From: Pseudomonas sp. Leaf48
Lineage (GTDB): Bacteria; Pseudomonadota; Gammaproteobacteria; Pseudomonadales; Pseudomonadaceae
Length of the DNA stretch: 64,000 nt
NCBI RefSeq assembly: GCF_001421885.1
Contig: NZ_LMLH01000010.1
Span: 45,482-109,481, forward strand
Reading direction: 5' to 3'
How positions within the stretch are numbered: position 1 is the stretch's first letter; each line of letters opens with the position of its first letter. The notes beneath the pieces were generated by a model. The model saw only the letters and a program-made list of their open reading frames with translations, searched no databases and was not told the origin of the DNA. A program made the translations under genes and the position numbers. Of the stretch, positions 28,272 to 37,655 are shown in pieces.

Positions 28272-29831
28272 CTACGATTCTTCTGCTATCGGGGTCTGTA
28301 GCGGCTCCGGCGTCGGTGTCGGCCCGGCCCGGCGGCGCTCCTGGTACCAGTGCAGGGCGATCAGCAGCAGGGTCGGAACACCGAGCAGGGCGGTGATCAG
28401 GAAGAAGTCGTGGTAGCCGAACTTTTCCACCATGACTCCGGAGTAGCCGCCGATCAGGCGTGGTAACAGCAACATGATTGAGCTGAGCAGGGCGTACTGG
28501 GTGGCGGAGAACTTCAGGTTGGTCAGGCTCGACAGGTAGGCGACGAACGCCGAGGTGGCCAGGCCCGAGCTGAAGTTATCCAGGGAAATGGTGAGGATCA
28601 GCATGTTCAGGTTGGCGCCCATGTCGGCGAGCATCAGGAACAGGATATTGGTGCCCGCCGACGCGATGCCGCCGATGAACAGGATCGGCAGGATGCCGAA
28701 TCGCACGATCAGCAGGCCGCCCATGCCGGCGCCCACCAGGGTCATGATCAAGCCGAAGATTTTGCTGACGCTGGCGATCTGATCCTTGGAGAAGCCCTGG
28801 TCGATGTAGAACACGTTGGCCATCACGCCCATGACCGTGTCGGACATCCTGTAGGTCGCGATCAGCCCGAGCAGCAGCAGCGCTTGCCAGCGATAACGCA
28901 GGATGAAGTCGTTGACCGGCGTCAGCACCGGTGCCAGGCCACGGCGACCCATGGCCGACAGGCACAGGGCGGTGAAGAGGGTGTAGAGGATCGCACGCAG
29001 GAAGGCGCGGTCTTGCAGCAGCAGGTCGAGCAGGCTCACGCCTCCGAACAGCACGCTGGCGAAGTCAGTGTTATAGAGCTGGGTGAACATCGCCGGCACC
29101 GAAACCAGCAGTACGATCAGGACGAACACCGACGCCAGTTGGTGCGCGAAGCTGTAGCGCCCGGCCTGCAGTTGGGTGCGCAATGGCACCGGCGGTTCGC
29201 GCATGAACAGGCAGGTCAGCAGCGCCGGGACCATCAGGACACCAAACAGTATGTAGGTGCCGGCCCAGGCGGAGTGTTGATAGTTGAAGCCGGTAGAGCC
29301 GAAACCTTCGGCGAAATACAGTGCGCCGGCGGTGGCCAGCAGTGCGGCGATGCGGTAGCCGGACATGTAACTGGCGGCCAGTGCGGCCTGGCGGTTGTCT
29401 TCGGCGATTTCCAGGCGATAGGCATCGACGGCGATGTCCTGGGTGGCCGAAGCAAAGGCGACGACGACGGCGATGGCGATCAGCCAGGACAGATGTTTTT
29501 GCGGGTCACAAAAGCCCATGCCGATCAGGCCGAGAATCACCAGCGCCTGGGACAATACCAGCCAGGATCGTCGGCGCCCGAGTTTGCCGAGCAGGGGCAG
29601 GCGCCATTGGTCGAGCAGTGGCGACCACACCCATTTGAAGGCGTAGGCCAAACCGATCAGGCTCGCATAACCGATGGTCTCACGAGCCACACCGGCTTCG
29701 CGAAGCCAGACCGAAAGCGTCGAAAACACCAGCATATAGGGCAAGCCGGCGGCGAAACCAAGCAGCAACAGCACGAGTGTCGAGGGGCTGGCATAAGCGG
29801 CGAGCGCGGCGCGCCAGGTTTTACGGGGCAT
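28272..29831 (-). CDS. ampG: AmpG-family muropeptide MFS transporter
   Basis: Inner-membrane permease of 519 residues that imports GlcNAc-anhydroMurNAc peptides for cell-wall recycling and so influences AmpC beta-lactamase induction. The N-terminal segment has the family pattern GFAAGLPYMLVFSTLSVWLR, then GLAYAFKWVWSPLLDQ. About 12-14 hydrophobic segments follow, with SATQDIAVDAYR in the fourth and DNFSSGLATSAFVAYLSSLT near residue 410. P. aeruginosa AmpG is longer (~590). The Atl gene precedes it by 44 bases on the same strand. Confidence 0.9.
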   Translation of the reverse strand: MPRKTWRAALAAYASPSTLVLLLLGFAAGLPYMLVFSTLSVWLREAGVARETIGYASLIGLAYAFKWVWSPLLDQWRLPLLGKLGRRRSWLVLSQALVILGLIGMGFCDPQKHLSWLIAIAVVVAFASATQDIAVDAYRLEIAEDNRQAALAASYMSGYRIAALLATAGALYFAEGFGSTGFNYQHSAWAGTYILFGVLMVPALLTCLFMREPPVPLRTQLQAGRYSFAHQLASVFVLIVLLVSVPAMFTQLYNTDFASVLFGGVSLLDLLLQDRAFLRAILYTLFTALCLSAMGRRGLAPVLTPVNDFILRYRWQALLLLGLIATYRMSDTVMGVMANVFYIDQGFSKDQIASVSKIFGLIMTLVGAGMGGLLIVRFGILPILFIGGIASAGTNILFLMLADMGANLNMLILTISLDNFSSGLATSAFVAYLSSLTNLKFSATQYALLSSIMLLLPRLIGGYSGVMVEKFGYHDFFLITALLGVPTLLLIALHWYQERRRAGPTPTPEPLQTPIAEES

Positions 29832-29875
29832 GGGCTGGAGTCTGCCTCAAGAAATACGGAAACAAAGCGCGCACT

Positions 29876-30229
29876 CTAACCGCTGTGCTCTACCGGGCGC
29901 CAGCCATGGCGCTGAATATCAACACGATTATTCAGGATGCTGATGCCTTCCGTGCGTAATCGTGCGCGCTGTTCATCCCCCGAAGGGCTGCCGGCCGGCA
30001 GGCTCAGGCGCCCACCAGCGCCCAATACGCGGTGCCAGGGTAATTTGCTGTCGTTGGGTAATTGGCTGAGTGTGCGCCCGACCCAGCGGGCGGCACGGCC
30101 CAACCCTGCCAGCTCTGCCAATTGACCGTAGCTCACGACTTTACCTTCGGGTACTTGCGCCAGCGTCAGGTACAGTGCCGTGCGTCGGATTTGCGCCGCG
30201 CTCTCGGGTTCGGTGGGTGAGTCAGTCAC
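29876..30229 (-). CDS. MGMT-family alkyltransferase-like protein (Atl)
   Basis: Small homologue of O6-methylguanine-DNA methyltransferase: a single DNA-binding domain with SYGQLAELAGLGRAARWVGR and the active-site loop P64-W65-H66-R67-V. The Cys of PCHRV is replaced by Trp, the hallmark of Atl proteins, which bind O6-alkylguanine without repairing it and hand it to nucleotide excision repair. The GTG at 30229 has an AGGA 9 bases upstream and gives 117 residues; an ATG at 30256 would add nine residues but lacks a ribosome-binding site. Confidence 0.85.
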   Translation of the reverse strand: MTDSPTEPESAAQIRRTALYLTLAQVPEGKVVSYGQLAELAGLGRAARWVGRTLSQLPNDSKLPWHRVLGAGGRLSLPAGSPSGDEQRARLRTEGISILNNRVDIQRHGWRPVEHSG

Positions 30230-30391
30230 GTGCGTCAGTCCTGAAGAAATTTGCATTACCGTCTGTAGGGTAATTCGAGCATAGGCAGTTGAGAAATGAA
30301 CTCAATGGAAATCGTCGGGTCAGTCCTTGCTAGTGCCTTATTCCTGCGGATAATGCCGATTTTTTTCGCGAACTTGAGCCTCTATTTGCTT

Positions 30392-31399
30392 ATGTTGTCC
30401 AGATCCCTGCTGTGCCTCGCTGTCTTCAGTGCCTCCACTCCCTTGCTCGCCGATACCGTCTGGTTGAAGAACGGTGACAAGCTGAGCGGCAAGATCGTCC
30501 TGTTCGATGGTGGCAAGCTGGTGCTCCAGACCGAGTACGCCGGTTCAGTGCCGATCGACTGGAGCAAGGTGAAAACCCTGGAAAGCGATCAGGAGTTGCT
30601 GGTCAAACAGGATGCTTACACCGGTGAAAAAGCCAAATCGCTGAAAGCGGCAGATGACGGCAAGGTGACCCTGGCCAACGGTGACGCACCAAAAACCGTG
30701 GAGTTGGCGAGTGTTCAGCAGATTCTCAAGCCGAAACCTGTGGTCGAGGATCTGGTATGGAAGGGCAACGTCGACATGGCGCTGGATTATCAGCGCGCGG
30801 AAAATGACACCGATGATTACGACATCGATTTCAAGACCACTGCGCGCCATGGGCGCTGGCGACACATCGCCGAAGGTGAGTACAACCGAGAGTTCCAGGA
30901 TGACGTGGTGACCACGGACAATTGGCGGGCCGAGTACGCCCTTGACCGCTTCCTGACTGACAAGTGGTTCTGGCAAGGTCGCCTGGTCTACAAGCGTGAC
31001 AAGGTTGAAGATCTGTCTCGCCAGCGCACGGTCGGTACCGGTCCTGGTTATCAGTTCTGGGATGATGAACTGGGCGCATTCTCCCTCGGTTCGCTGGTCA
31101 ACCGCACGGACTATGAATTTGCCGATGGCAGCGAGGAAAACTTTTATTCCCTGGCCATGAAGTGGGATTACAACCGCTACCTGATTGGCAAGAGGGTGGA
31201 GTTCTTCACAAGTGGCGAGGTGGGCAAGCCGCTGTCGGGCGTGGCCGACTATGCGCTGGATGCTGAGATTGGACTGCGCTACAAGGTGACTGACTGGGCT
31301 TCGCTCAATCTAAAGGCGGAGCGCGACATCATCCACGGTACCGACGAGTCCGATCTGGACAAGACTCGCTACAGTGCCGGGTTTGGTGTGACCTGGTAA
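30392..31399 (+). CDS. DUF481 outer-membrane-type exported protein
   Basis: Exported protein of 335 residues with a signal peptide (MLSRSLLCLAVFSASTPLLA). A small N-terminal domain (TVWLKNGDKLSGKIVLFDGG) precedes the C-terminal DUF481 domain from about 125 onwards. That domain is rich in alternating aromatic/hydrophobic strands and ends in ...RYSAGFGVTW, with the terminal aromatic residue typical of outer-membrane beta-barrels. Function unknown. An in-frame start 32 codons upstream would add a second hydrophobic stretch and is less likely. Confidence 0.85.
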   Translation: MLSRSLLCLAVFSASTPLLADTVWLKNGDKLSGKIVLFDGGKLVLQTEYAGSVPIDWSKVKTLESDQELLVKQDAYTGEKAKSLKAADDGKVTLANGDAPKTVELASVQQILKPKPVVEDLVWKGNVDMALDYQRAENDTDDYDIDFKTTARHGRWRHIAEGEYNREFQDDVVTTDNWRAEYALDRFLTDKWFWQGRLVYKRDKVEDLSRQRTVGTGPGYQFWDDELGAFSLGSLVNRTDYEFADGSEENFYSLAMKWDYNRYLIGKRVEFFTSGEVGKPLSGVADYALDAEIGLRYKVTDWASLNLKAERDIIHGTDESDLDKTRYSAGFGVTW

Positions 31400-31414
31400 G
31401 GCTTTGAAAAAAAG

Positions 31415-31441
31415 ATCGCGGCTTGGGCCGCGATTTTTTTC
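31415..31441 (+). terminator. DUF481 gene terminator
   Basis: ATCGCGGC-TTGG-GCCGCGAT stem followed by seven T residues, 15 bases after the stop codon. Confidence 0.92.
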
Positions 31442-31464
31442 GCCTGGCAAAAACACACAGGCAC

Positions 31465-31497
31465 AAAAAAGCCCCGCTGTTGAGGGCGGGGCTTTTT
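31465..31497 (-). terminator. Cold-shock gene terminator
   Basis: AAAAAAGCCCCGC/GCGGGGCTTTTT stem with T6 on the minus strand, 18 bases downstream of the cold-shock gene stop. The plus-strand T run makes it potentially bidirectional. Confidence 0.92.
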
Positions 31498-31514
31498 ACT
31501 AAAGCAAGTACAAG

Positions 31515-31724
31515 TTAGATAACTTGAACTTCTTCAGCTTGCATGCCTTTCTGACCGCGGGTAGCGATGAAAGAAACCTGTTGGCCTTCTTTCAGGCTTT
31601 TGAAGCCGTCGGATTGGATAGCTTTGAAGTGAACGAACAGGTCGTCACCGGATTGTGGAGTGATGAAGCCGAAGCCTTTTTCATCGTTGAACCACTTAAC
31701 GGTACCGGTTTGGCGATTAGACAT
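31515..31724 (-). CDS. CspA-family cold-shock protein
   Basis: Single cold-shock domain of 69 residues that binds single-stranded RNA/DNA and melts mRNA structure. RNP1 (KGFGFI) and RNP2 (DLFVHF) are intact. AAGGAG lies 8 bases upstream of the ATG. The 354 bases between this gene and dcd would include a leader RNA, as is common for cold-shock genes. Several near-identical paralogues exist in pseudomonads, so no symbol is given. Confidence 0.95.
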   Translation of the reverse strand: MSNRQTGTVKWFNDEKGFGFITPQSGDDLFVHFKAIQSDGFKSLKEGQQVSFIATRGQKGMQAEEVQVI

Positions 31725-32078
31725 GGTGTAACTCCTTGAACAAAGATAACTGCGACTCAGGAAGAACCCTGGCCGAGACTGAGTGCAAAGAGCAGGAAAA
31801 ATTCTTGTAGATGGTTGGATCGAAATTCAACATATCGTGTAGAGATTCTCAGTGACACAAGCAGCACAGTGGCGCCACCTTAACCCTTTTTCCGGGACGT
31901 GCCAATGCTTCTTGTGCAGGTTTCTCTGTTTTAGGGATCGACGGTGTGTCGATTCGTCGCCAACGCAGGTAATTCCCGGATGTCCGGCGAGAATTGCAGC
32001 GTGGACTTTGAACCCGGCGGCGCGCCCCGGTAAGATGCCGGACAGATTTTTTCCACCTCGCTATTCAGGACACCCGCC
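31725..32078. other. Divergent leader/promoter region of the cold-shock gene and dcd
   Basis: No open frame of substance. The minus-strand leader before the cold-shock ATG is U-rich and could be a long 5' UTR. The dcd side has a CAGGA ribosome-binding site at 32066-32070. Confidence 0.5.
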
Positions 32079-32645
<567 letters not shown>

Positions 32646-32752
32646 GTCAGCCGTCTGACAAGCAGGGGGAATTCTTCAGCGAGCGTACACTCTATGGAGT
32701 GTACTGCTCCGATCCGCGCCAGGCGGGTCGGACCACCGCTCAGGAGTGCCCC

Positions 32753-32962
32753 ATGAAGATCAATCCGCTCATCAGTGCCGAACTGGCAAGGCTTGAACCC
32801 AATCAAGTGGGTGTTCTGGCCTGGTCGCTGCTGGCACATCCGCCCGTCAGCATGGCGGGGGGCATCCCGGGTCAGCCTGATCCCGATACCCCAAATGAAC
32901 AGCCCACCGAACCCGGGGAGCCTACTCTGCCGGATGAGCCGCCACCTGCACCTGTGGTCTGA
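32753..32962 (+). CDS. Small Pro-rich protein, unknown
   Basis: A 69-residue protein: an N-terminal helical half (MKINPLISAELARLEPNQVG) then a Pro/Glu/Asp-rich acidic tail (GQPDPDTPNEQPTEPGEPTL) ending PPPAPVV, probably disordered. CAGGAG at 32741-32746 with a 6-base spacer makes the ATG at 32753 convincing. No signal peptide or known domain was seen. It lies after dcd on the same strand, convergent with the aot operon. Confidence 0.7.
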   Translation: MKINPLISAELARLEPNQVGVLAWSLLAHPPVSMAGGIPGQPDPDTPNEQPTEPGEPTLPDEPPPAPVV

Positions 32963-32982
32963 CCGAACACGGTCCTGTAGGC

Positions 32983-33067
32983 GCTGTCGAGTGCAACGAG
33001 GCTGCGATCTTTTGATCTTGATCTTTTTATAATCACCGAAGATCGCAGCCTCGTTGCACTCGACAGC
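32983..33067. repeat. Long perfect inverted repeat (29-bp arms)
   Basis: Arms GCTGTCGAGTGCAACGAGGC... (32983-33011) and its exact complement (33039-33067) with a 27-base A/T-rich loop. A second hairpin CAGCTCC-ACGG-GGAGCTG at 33064-33081 shares bases with the right arm, so the two are mutually exclusive in RNA. It sits between convergent genes and resembles another class of Pseudomonas extragenic palindrome. Confidence 0.88.
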
Positions 33068-33096
33068 TCCACGGGGAGCTGCCTGCGCAGACGTTT

Positions 33097-33861
33097 TTAC
33101 TTCAGGTTGCCGCTGAGGAACTGCTTCAGGCGCTCGCTTTTCGGATTGCCCAGCACGTCGGCCGGCGCGCCTTCTTCCTCCACCAGACCCTGATGCAGAA
33201 ACAGCACCTGGCTCGACACTTTACGAGCGAAACTCATTTCGTGGGTGACCATGATCATGGTCCGGCCTTCTTCTGCCAGGCCCTGGATCACCCGGAGCAC
33301 CTCGCCTACCAACTCCGGATCCAGGGCTGAAGTGGGTTCGTCGAACAACATCACTTCCGGTTCCATGGCCAGCGCCCGGGCGATGGCGACACGTTGCTGC
33401 TGCCCTCCGGACAGAAACGCCGGGTACTGGTCCGCCACCCGCGCCGCCAGGCCGACCTTGTCCAGATAGCGGCGGGCACGGTCCTCGGCTTCCTGCTTAC
33501 TGCATCCGAGCACCCGACGTGGTGCCATGGTGATGTTTTCCAGCACCGTCATGTGGCTCCACAGGTTGAAATGCTGGAACACCATGGCCAGTCGGGTACG
33601 GATCTTCTGCAGTTCATCGGGGTCGGCCACGTGCATGCCGTGACGATCCTTGATCATGCGAATGTTCTGCCCGTCCAGACTCATGGCGCCGTCATTGGGC
33701 TGTTCGAGAAAGTTGATGCAGCGCAGAAAGGTACTTTTGCCCGAGCCGCTGGCGCCGATCAGGCTGATGACGTCGCCCGTCCTGGCCTTGAGCGAAACAC
33801 CTTTGAGCACTTCATGATCGCCATAGCTTTTATGCAGGCCTTCGATGGTCAATTTGTACAT
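33097..33861 (-). CDS. aotP: Arginine/ornithine-type ABC transporter ATP-binding protein
   Basis: Cytoplasmic ATPase subunit of a polar amino-acid importer, 254 residues. Walker [11 protein letters not shown]-loop MVFQHFNLW, signature LSGGQQQR, Walker B VMLFDEP and the switch His in MVTHEM are all present. The extra stretch [16 protein letters not shown] is typical of HisP/AotP. It is the last gene of a five-gene operon; in P. aeruginosa argR follows aotP, but here the next feature is a palindrome and a convergent gene. Confidence 0.9.
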   Translation of the reverse strand: MYKLTIEGLHKSYGDHEVLKGVSLKARTGDVISLIGASGSGKSTFLRCINFLEQPNDGAMSLDGQNIRMIKDRHGMHVADPDELQKIRTRLAMVFQHFNLWSHMTVLENITMAPRRVLGCSKQEAEDRARRYLDKVGLAARVADQYPAFLSGGQQQRVAIARALAMEPEVMLFDEPTSALDPELVGEVLRVIQGLAEEGRTMIMVTHEMSFARKVSSQVLFLHQGLVEEEGAPADVLGNPKSERLKQFLSGNLK

Positions 33862-33874
33862 GGGGCATGCATCC

Positions 33875-34993
33875 TCAAGGCGAAAGTAGGTAGCCGCTGC
33901 GATAGGCTTCGGTGCCCGCGACGTGGGCGATCACCATGCCGGCAGTGGCCATGCGGCGCAGCGAGCGGGCGTACATCAGCCCGGCTGTGGCGCAACGAAC
34001 GGGGGTGACGAGATCGTTGATCGGGTCGATGACTTCGGCGATCAGTTGCCCGGCTTGCAGGTATTGGCCGGGCAGCGCGGTGAACACCAGCAGTCCGCCG
34101 ACGGGTGTGGCCACAGGTTCCACAGCGGCCAGCGGTGTCGCGGGGTAAGGCAGGTCGGGCATGGGCGCGGGTTCGCCGGCAATCGCACCGAAATGGATCA
34201 GGTAGTCGATCAGTGCCTGGCAGTCGACGCTGGCCAGCGGGTGATTGACATCGCCCTGACCGCGCAACTCGACGGTAACCGAAAAGCTGCCTGGCGGGAT
34301 CTCGAAATGCTCACCGAAACGTTCCTTCAATTGCCACCAGAGCAGGGTGAAGCATTCGTCGAACGACTGTCCGCCGGAGTCGGTCGCCAGCAGGCTGGCT
34401 TCGGCACCGATGTAGCGGGCCAGGGGCTCGACCTGCGGCCAGGCCTCAGGTGTGGTGTACAGGTGCGCAACTGCTTCGAAATCACAATGCAGGTCGAGCA
34501 CCATATCGGCATCGCACGCCAGGCGTTGCAGGGTCAGGCGCTGGGATTGCAGTTGGGTCTCGGCGGTCTGCCGGGCCAGTGCGTCGCGCAGGGTGCTGCG
34601 GATCAGTTGCAGGTTGTGCTGCGGATCGTCACCGAGTTTGCCTTCGATGGTGTTGCCGACTTCTTCACTCAGGTCAATGAACCAGCGATTGAAATTCTGC
34701 CCGCTTTCCAGCTCATAGCGGCCCAGCGGTACATCCATCAGCACCTGTTCCAGGCCCACCGGATTGGCGATCGGCACCAGCACGATTTCGCTGCGCAGGC
34801 GCCCGGCGGCTTCCAGCTCCGCCAGGCGCTGCTTGAGGTGCCAGGCCACCAGCATGCCGGGCATTTCGTCGGCGTGCAGGGAGGCCTGGATGTAGATCTT
34901 GCGGGTGGCCGGTTGCGGGCCGAAGTGAAAGCTGTGGATCTGTCGTGCGGTCCCCGGCAGCGGGGCCAGCAGGTCATGTATCTGGTGGCGCAT
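33875..34993 (-). CDS. Succinylglutamate desuccinylase/aspartoacylase-family protein
   Basis: Zn-peptidase-like protein of 372 residues (M14/AstE-AspA fold). The H40-x-x-E43 zinc motif is in [10 protein letters not shown], a further zinc-ligand candidate His is in [13 protein letters not shown], and a late E lies in [12 protein letters not shown] gene of this family sits at the same place in the P. aeruginosa aotJQM-x-aotP operon, so a role in arginine/ornithine catabolism or release of acylated amino acids is likely but unproven. Spacing to aotP is 13 bases. Confidence 0.85.
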   Translation of the reverse strand: MRHQIHDLLAPLPGTARQIHSFHFGPQPATRKIYIQASLHADEMPGMLVAWHLKQRLAELEAAGRLRSEIVLVPIANPVGLEQVLMDVPLGRYELESGQNFNRWFIDLSEEVGNTIEGKLGDDPQHNLQLIRSTLRDALARQTAETQLQSQRLTLQRLACDADMVLDLHCDFEAVAHLYTTPEAWPQVEPLARYIGAEASLLATDSGGQSFDECFTLLWWQLKERFGEHFEIPPGSFSVTVELRGQGDVNHPLASVDCQALIDYLIHFGAIAGEPAPMPDLPYPATPLAAVEPVATPVGGLLVFTALPGQYLQAGQLIAEVIDPINDLVTPVRCATAGLMYARSLRRMATAGMVIAHVAGTEAYRSGYLLSP

Positions 34994-35020
34994 CTCTTGT
35001 TCCCTGAAGCAGGATAAGTC

Positions 35021-35731
35021 CTAGTGGGTCGGCCCGAGAAAGGCCAGCCAGCGACGTTCGGCGAGGCGGAACAGGCCGACCAGCGCGAAGGTGACAGTCA
35101 GGTAGATCAGTGCGGCGATGCCGAACGACTGGAAAGTCAGGAAGGTTGCCGAGTTGGCATCGCGGGCGACTTTCAGGATGTCCGGGATGGTCGCGGTGAA
35201 CGCCACGGTGGTCGAGTGCAGCATCAGGATCACTTCGTTGCTGTAATAGGGCAACGAGCGACGCAGGGCCGAAGGCATGATCACGTAGGCATACAGCTTC
35301 CAGCCGGTCAGGCCATAAGCCTTGGCCGCTTCGACTTCGCCATGGTTCATGCTGCGAATGGCCCCGGCGAAGATCTCCGTGGTGTAGGCGCAAGTGTTCA
35401 GGGAGAAGGCCAGGATCGTGCAGTTCATCGCATCGCGAAAGAACGCATCGAGTACCGGCTGAGCCCGGATGGCCGCCAGGCTGTAGATCCCGGTGTAGCA
35501 GATCAGCAGCTGGATATACAGCGGCGTGCCACGGAACAGGTAGGTGTAGAACTGCACCGGCCAGCGAATGTAGAAGTGCGGCGAGACCCGGGCGATGGAC
35601 AGCGGGATCGACACCAGGAAGCCGATGAATATAGACGCGCTGAGCAGCCACATGGTCATGGCCAGGCCGGTGATGTGGTAGCCGTCGCTATAGAGGAAAG
35701 GTTTCCAGTATTCCTGCAGGAGTTCGATCAT
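35021..35731 (-). CDS. aotM: Arginine/ornithine-type ABC transporter permease M
   Basis: Inner-membrane permease of 236 residues of the HisM/AotM type, with about five membrane segments and the cytoplasmic coupling motif region EVEAAKAYGLTGWKLYAYVI. The ATG at 35731 lies inside the end of aotQ (four-base ATGA overlap), implying translational coupling. The longer upstream frame is an artefact of aotQ. Confidence 0.9.
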   Translation of the reverse strand: MIELLQEYWKPFLYSDGYHITGLAMTMWLLSASIFIGFLVSIPLSIARVSPHFYIRWPVQFYTYLFRGTPLYIQLLICYTGIYSLAAIRAQPVLDAFFRDAMNCTILAFSLNTCAYTTEIFAGAIRSMNHGEVEAAKAYGLTGWKLYAYVIMPSALRRSLPYYSNEVILMLHSTTVAFTATIPDILKVARDANSATFLTFQSFGIAALIYLTVTFALVGLFRLAERRWLAFLGPTH

Positions 35732-36456
35732 CGTACGGCCTCCCGGGTGCCCGCGGAGTAACGACGCTCGAGCCAGCGCAGGATGAAGTTCGAGGCACTG
35801 GTGATCAGCAGGTAGATGAGTGCGGCAACCACGAGGAAGTAAAACAGCTGATAGCTGCTTTTGCCGGCGTCCTGCGCGGCCTTGACCAGGTCGGCGAGGC
35901 CGATGATCGACACCAGTGCGGTGGCCTTGAGCATCACCATCCAATTATTACCGATGCCGGGCAGGGCATAGCGCATCATTTGCGGAAACACCACGATCCA
36001 GAAGCGCTGGCCGCGCTTGAGGCCATAGGCGGTGGCGGCTTCGACCTGACCCCGCGGGACCGCGAGGATCGCGCCGCGAAAGGTTTCGGTGAAGTAGGCG
36101 CCGTAGATAAAGCCCAGGGTAATCACCCCGGCGCTGAACGGGTTGATCTCGATGTATTCCCATTCCATGAAGTCGGTGAACGATGTCAGCCAGGTTTGCA
36201 GGCTGTAGAAAATCAGCAGCATCAGGACCAGGTCCGGAACGCCGCGAATCAGCGTGGTGTAGACCTGGGCGGGGACACGCATAAGCTTGAGCTTTGACAA
36301 CTTGGCACTGGCGCCCAGCAGCCCGAGCAACACGGCTACCAGTAGCGACAACGCCGACAACTTGATGGTCATCCAGGTGCCTTCCATCAGCAGCGGGCCG
36401 AAGCCCTGCAGGCTGAAGGCTGAGAGCCCCAGATTTTGTAAGAGGTTTTCGAACAT
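35728..36456 (-). CDS. aotQ: Arginine/ornithine-type ABC transporter permease Q
   Basis: Permease of 242 residues pairing with AotM. It shows the EAA loop QVEAATAYGLKRGQRFWIVV, hydrophobic segments, and RGVPDLVLMLLIFY characteristic of HisQ/AotQ. It is separated from aotJ by an attenuator-like hairpin. Confidence 0.9.
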   Translation of the reverse strand: MFENLLQNLGLSAFSLQGFGPLLMEGTWMTIKLSALSLLVAVLLGLLGASAKLSKLKLMRVPAQVYTTLIRGVPDLVLMLLIFYSLQTWLTSFTDFMEWEYIEINPFSAGVITLGFIYGAYFTETFRGAILAVPRGQVEAATAYGLKRGQRFWIVVFPQMMRYALPGIGNNWMVMLKATALVSIIGLADLVKAAQDAGKSSYQLFYFLVVAALIYLLITSASNFILRWLERRYSAGTREAVR

Positions 36457-36484
36457 AAATCAGCAACCTGATCAGATAAAAAAA

Positions 36485-36506
36485 GCGCCCATCGCGAGAT
36501 GGGCGC
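36485..36506 (-). terminator. Intra-operon attenuator between aotJ and aotQ
   Basis: On the minus strand GCGCCCATC-TCGC-GATGGGCGC is followed by seven T residues, 7 bases after the aotJ stop. Such partial terminators keep the periplasmic binding protein in excess over the permeases. Confidence 0.85.
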
Positions 36507-36512
36507 CGGGCA

Positions 36513-37295
36513 TTATTTGCCGCTGTACAGATTCAGATCGCCAAAGTGCTTCTTCTGAATGGTGGCGTAGGTGCCATCATCGTGTAACGCTTTGATACCT
36601 TTATCCAAAAGTGCCTTGAGCTCGTTGTTACCTTTAGCGATACCGATCGCTGTTTTGGCCGGCAGCAATTCGCTGTCGACCGGCTTGCTGACTTCATAGC
36701 CTTCGCCTTTTGGCGACTTCAAGAAGCCCAGTTCAGCTTGCAGCATGTCCTGAATCGCCGCGTCGAGGCGACCGGACATCAAGTCGGCATACACCTGATC
36801 CTGATTCTGATAGGCCTGGGTTTTCACGCCAGCCTTGTCCAGCACGGCTTTGGCGTAGGCTTCCTGGATGGTGCCTTGCTCGTAGCCTACGGTTTTGCCT
36901 TTGAGGGACGCGACGTCTTCGCTCAGGCCGGAACCTTTCTTGAACACGTAGGCAGTCGGCCCGGAGAACAGCTCGCTGGAGAAGTCGATGACTTTTTCGC
37001 GGGCTGGGGTAACGGTCATCGACGAGATCACACCGTCGAATTTATTGGCCTTGAGGCCCGGGATCATACCGTCGAAGTCACTTTCGACCCATTTGCACTT
37101 GACCTTCAGCTCGGCGCAGATCGCGTTCCCCAGATCGATGTCGAAGCCCACCAGGCTGCCGTCAGCCGCTTTCGACTCGAACGGTGCATAGGAAGGGTCA
37201 ACGCCGAAACGCAATTCCTTGTATTCCTTGGCCATGGCGGAGCCAGCAGCCATGCACAACGCCAGTGCAGAAAGGGTCAGCAATGCTTTTTTCAT
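36513..37295 (-). CDS. aotJ: Arginine/ornithine-type ABC transporter periplasmic binding protein
   Basis: Secreted type-2 solute-binding protein of 260 residues with signal peptide MKKALLTLSALALCMAAGSA. The mature part has the polar amino-acid signature GFDIDLGNAICAELKVKCKW (family signature 3) and the two-Cys pair C-x(6)-C typical of LAO/HisJ-type proteins. It is the first gene of the operon, and its promoter should lie in 37296-37400. Confidence 0.92.
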   Translation of the reverse strand: MKKALLTLSALALCMAAGSAMAKEYKELRFGVDPSYAPFESKAADGSLVGFDIDLGNAICAELKVKCKWVESDFDGMIPGLKANKFDGVISSMTVTPAREKVIDFSSELFSGPTAYVFKKGSGLSEDVASLKGKTVGYEQGTIQEAYAKAVLDKAGVKTQAYQNQDQVYADLMSGRLDAAIQDMLQAELGFLKSPKGEGYEVSKPVDSELLPAKTAIGIAKGNNELKALLDKGIKALHDDGTYATIQKKHFGDLNLYSGK

Positions 37296-37655
37296 TATTC
37301 AATCCCTAAGAACCAATATGAGCGCTTATGGCGCAGTTTTATTGTTACTGGAAAGCGTAAGACCCATTGAAAGTAGCAATTTCCGAACCACAGTGGCGAA
37401 CAAGCGTTTTAAAAGGTGCTTGATCAAAGGTCGGAGCGCGATTTATGCACGAAAACGAGCGCAGGGAAATGCCTGCACACATTTGGTTCGGTGCAAAGGC
37501 AAAAATGGCGTGTGGGTGACTCTGCCGAGCAAGTCCTGTAGGAGCGAGCCTGCTCACGATGGACGTTAACGATAACGCGTGTTTACCCGATTAAACGCGG
37601 CGCGCTTGAGTCCATCGCCAGCATGCTGGCTCCTGCAAAGGGGGGCGGCTTGGGA
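37296..37655. other. Gap upstream of aotJ with REP element
   Basis: 360 bases without a gene. The left part presumably carries the aotJ promoter and leader; the right part (37537-37637) is a degenerate REP pair. Confidence 0.6.
37537..37637. repeat. Degenerate paired REP element
   Basis: TGTAGGAGCGAGCCTGCTCA... with a diverged inverted partner ending CAGCATGCTGGCTCCTGCA. Same family as 13526-13626. Confidence 0.82.
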
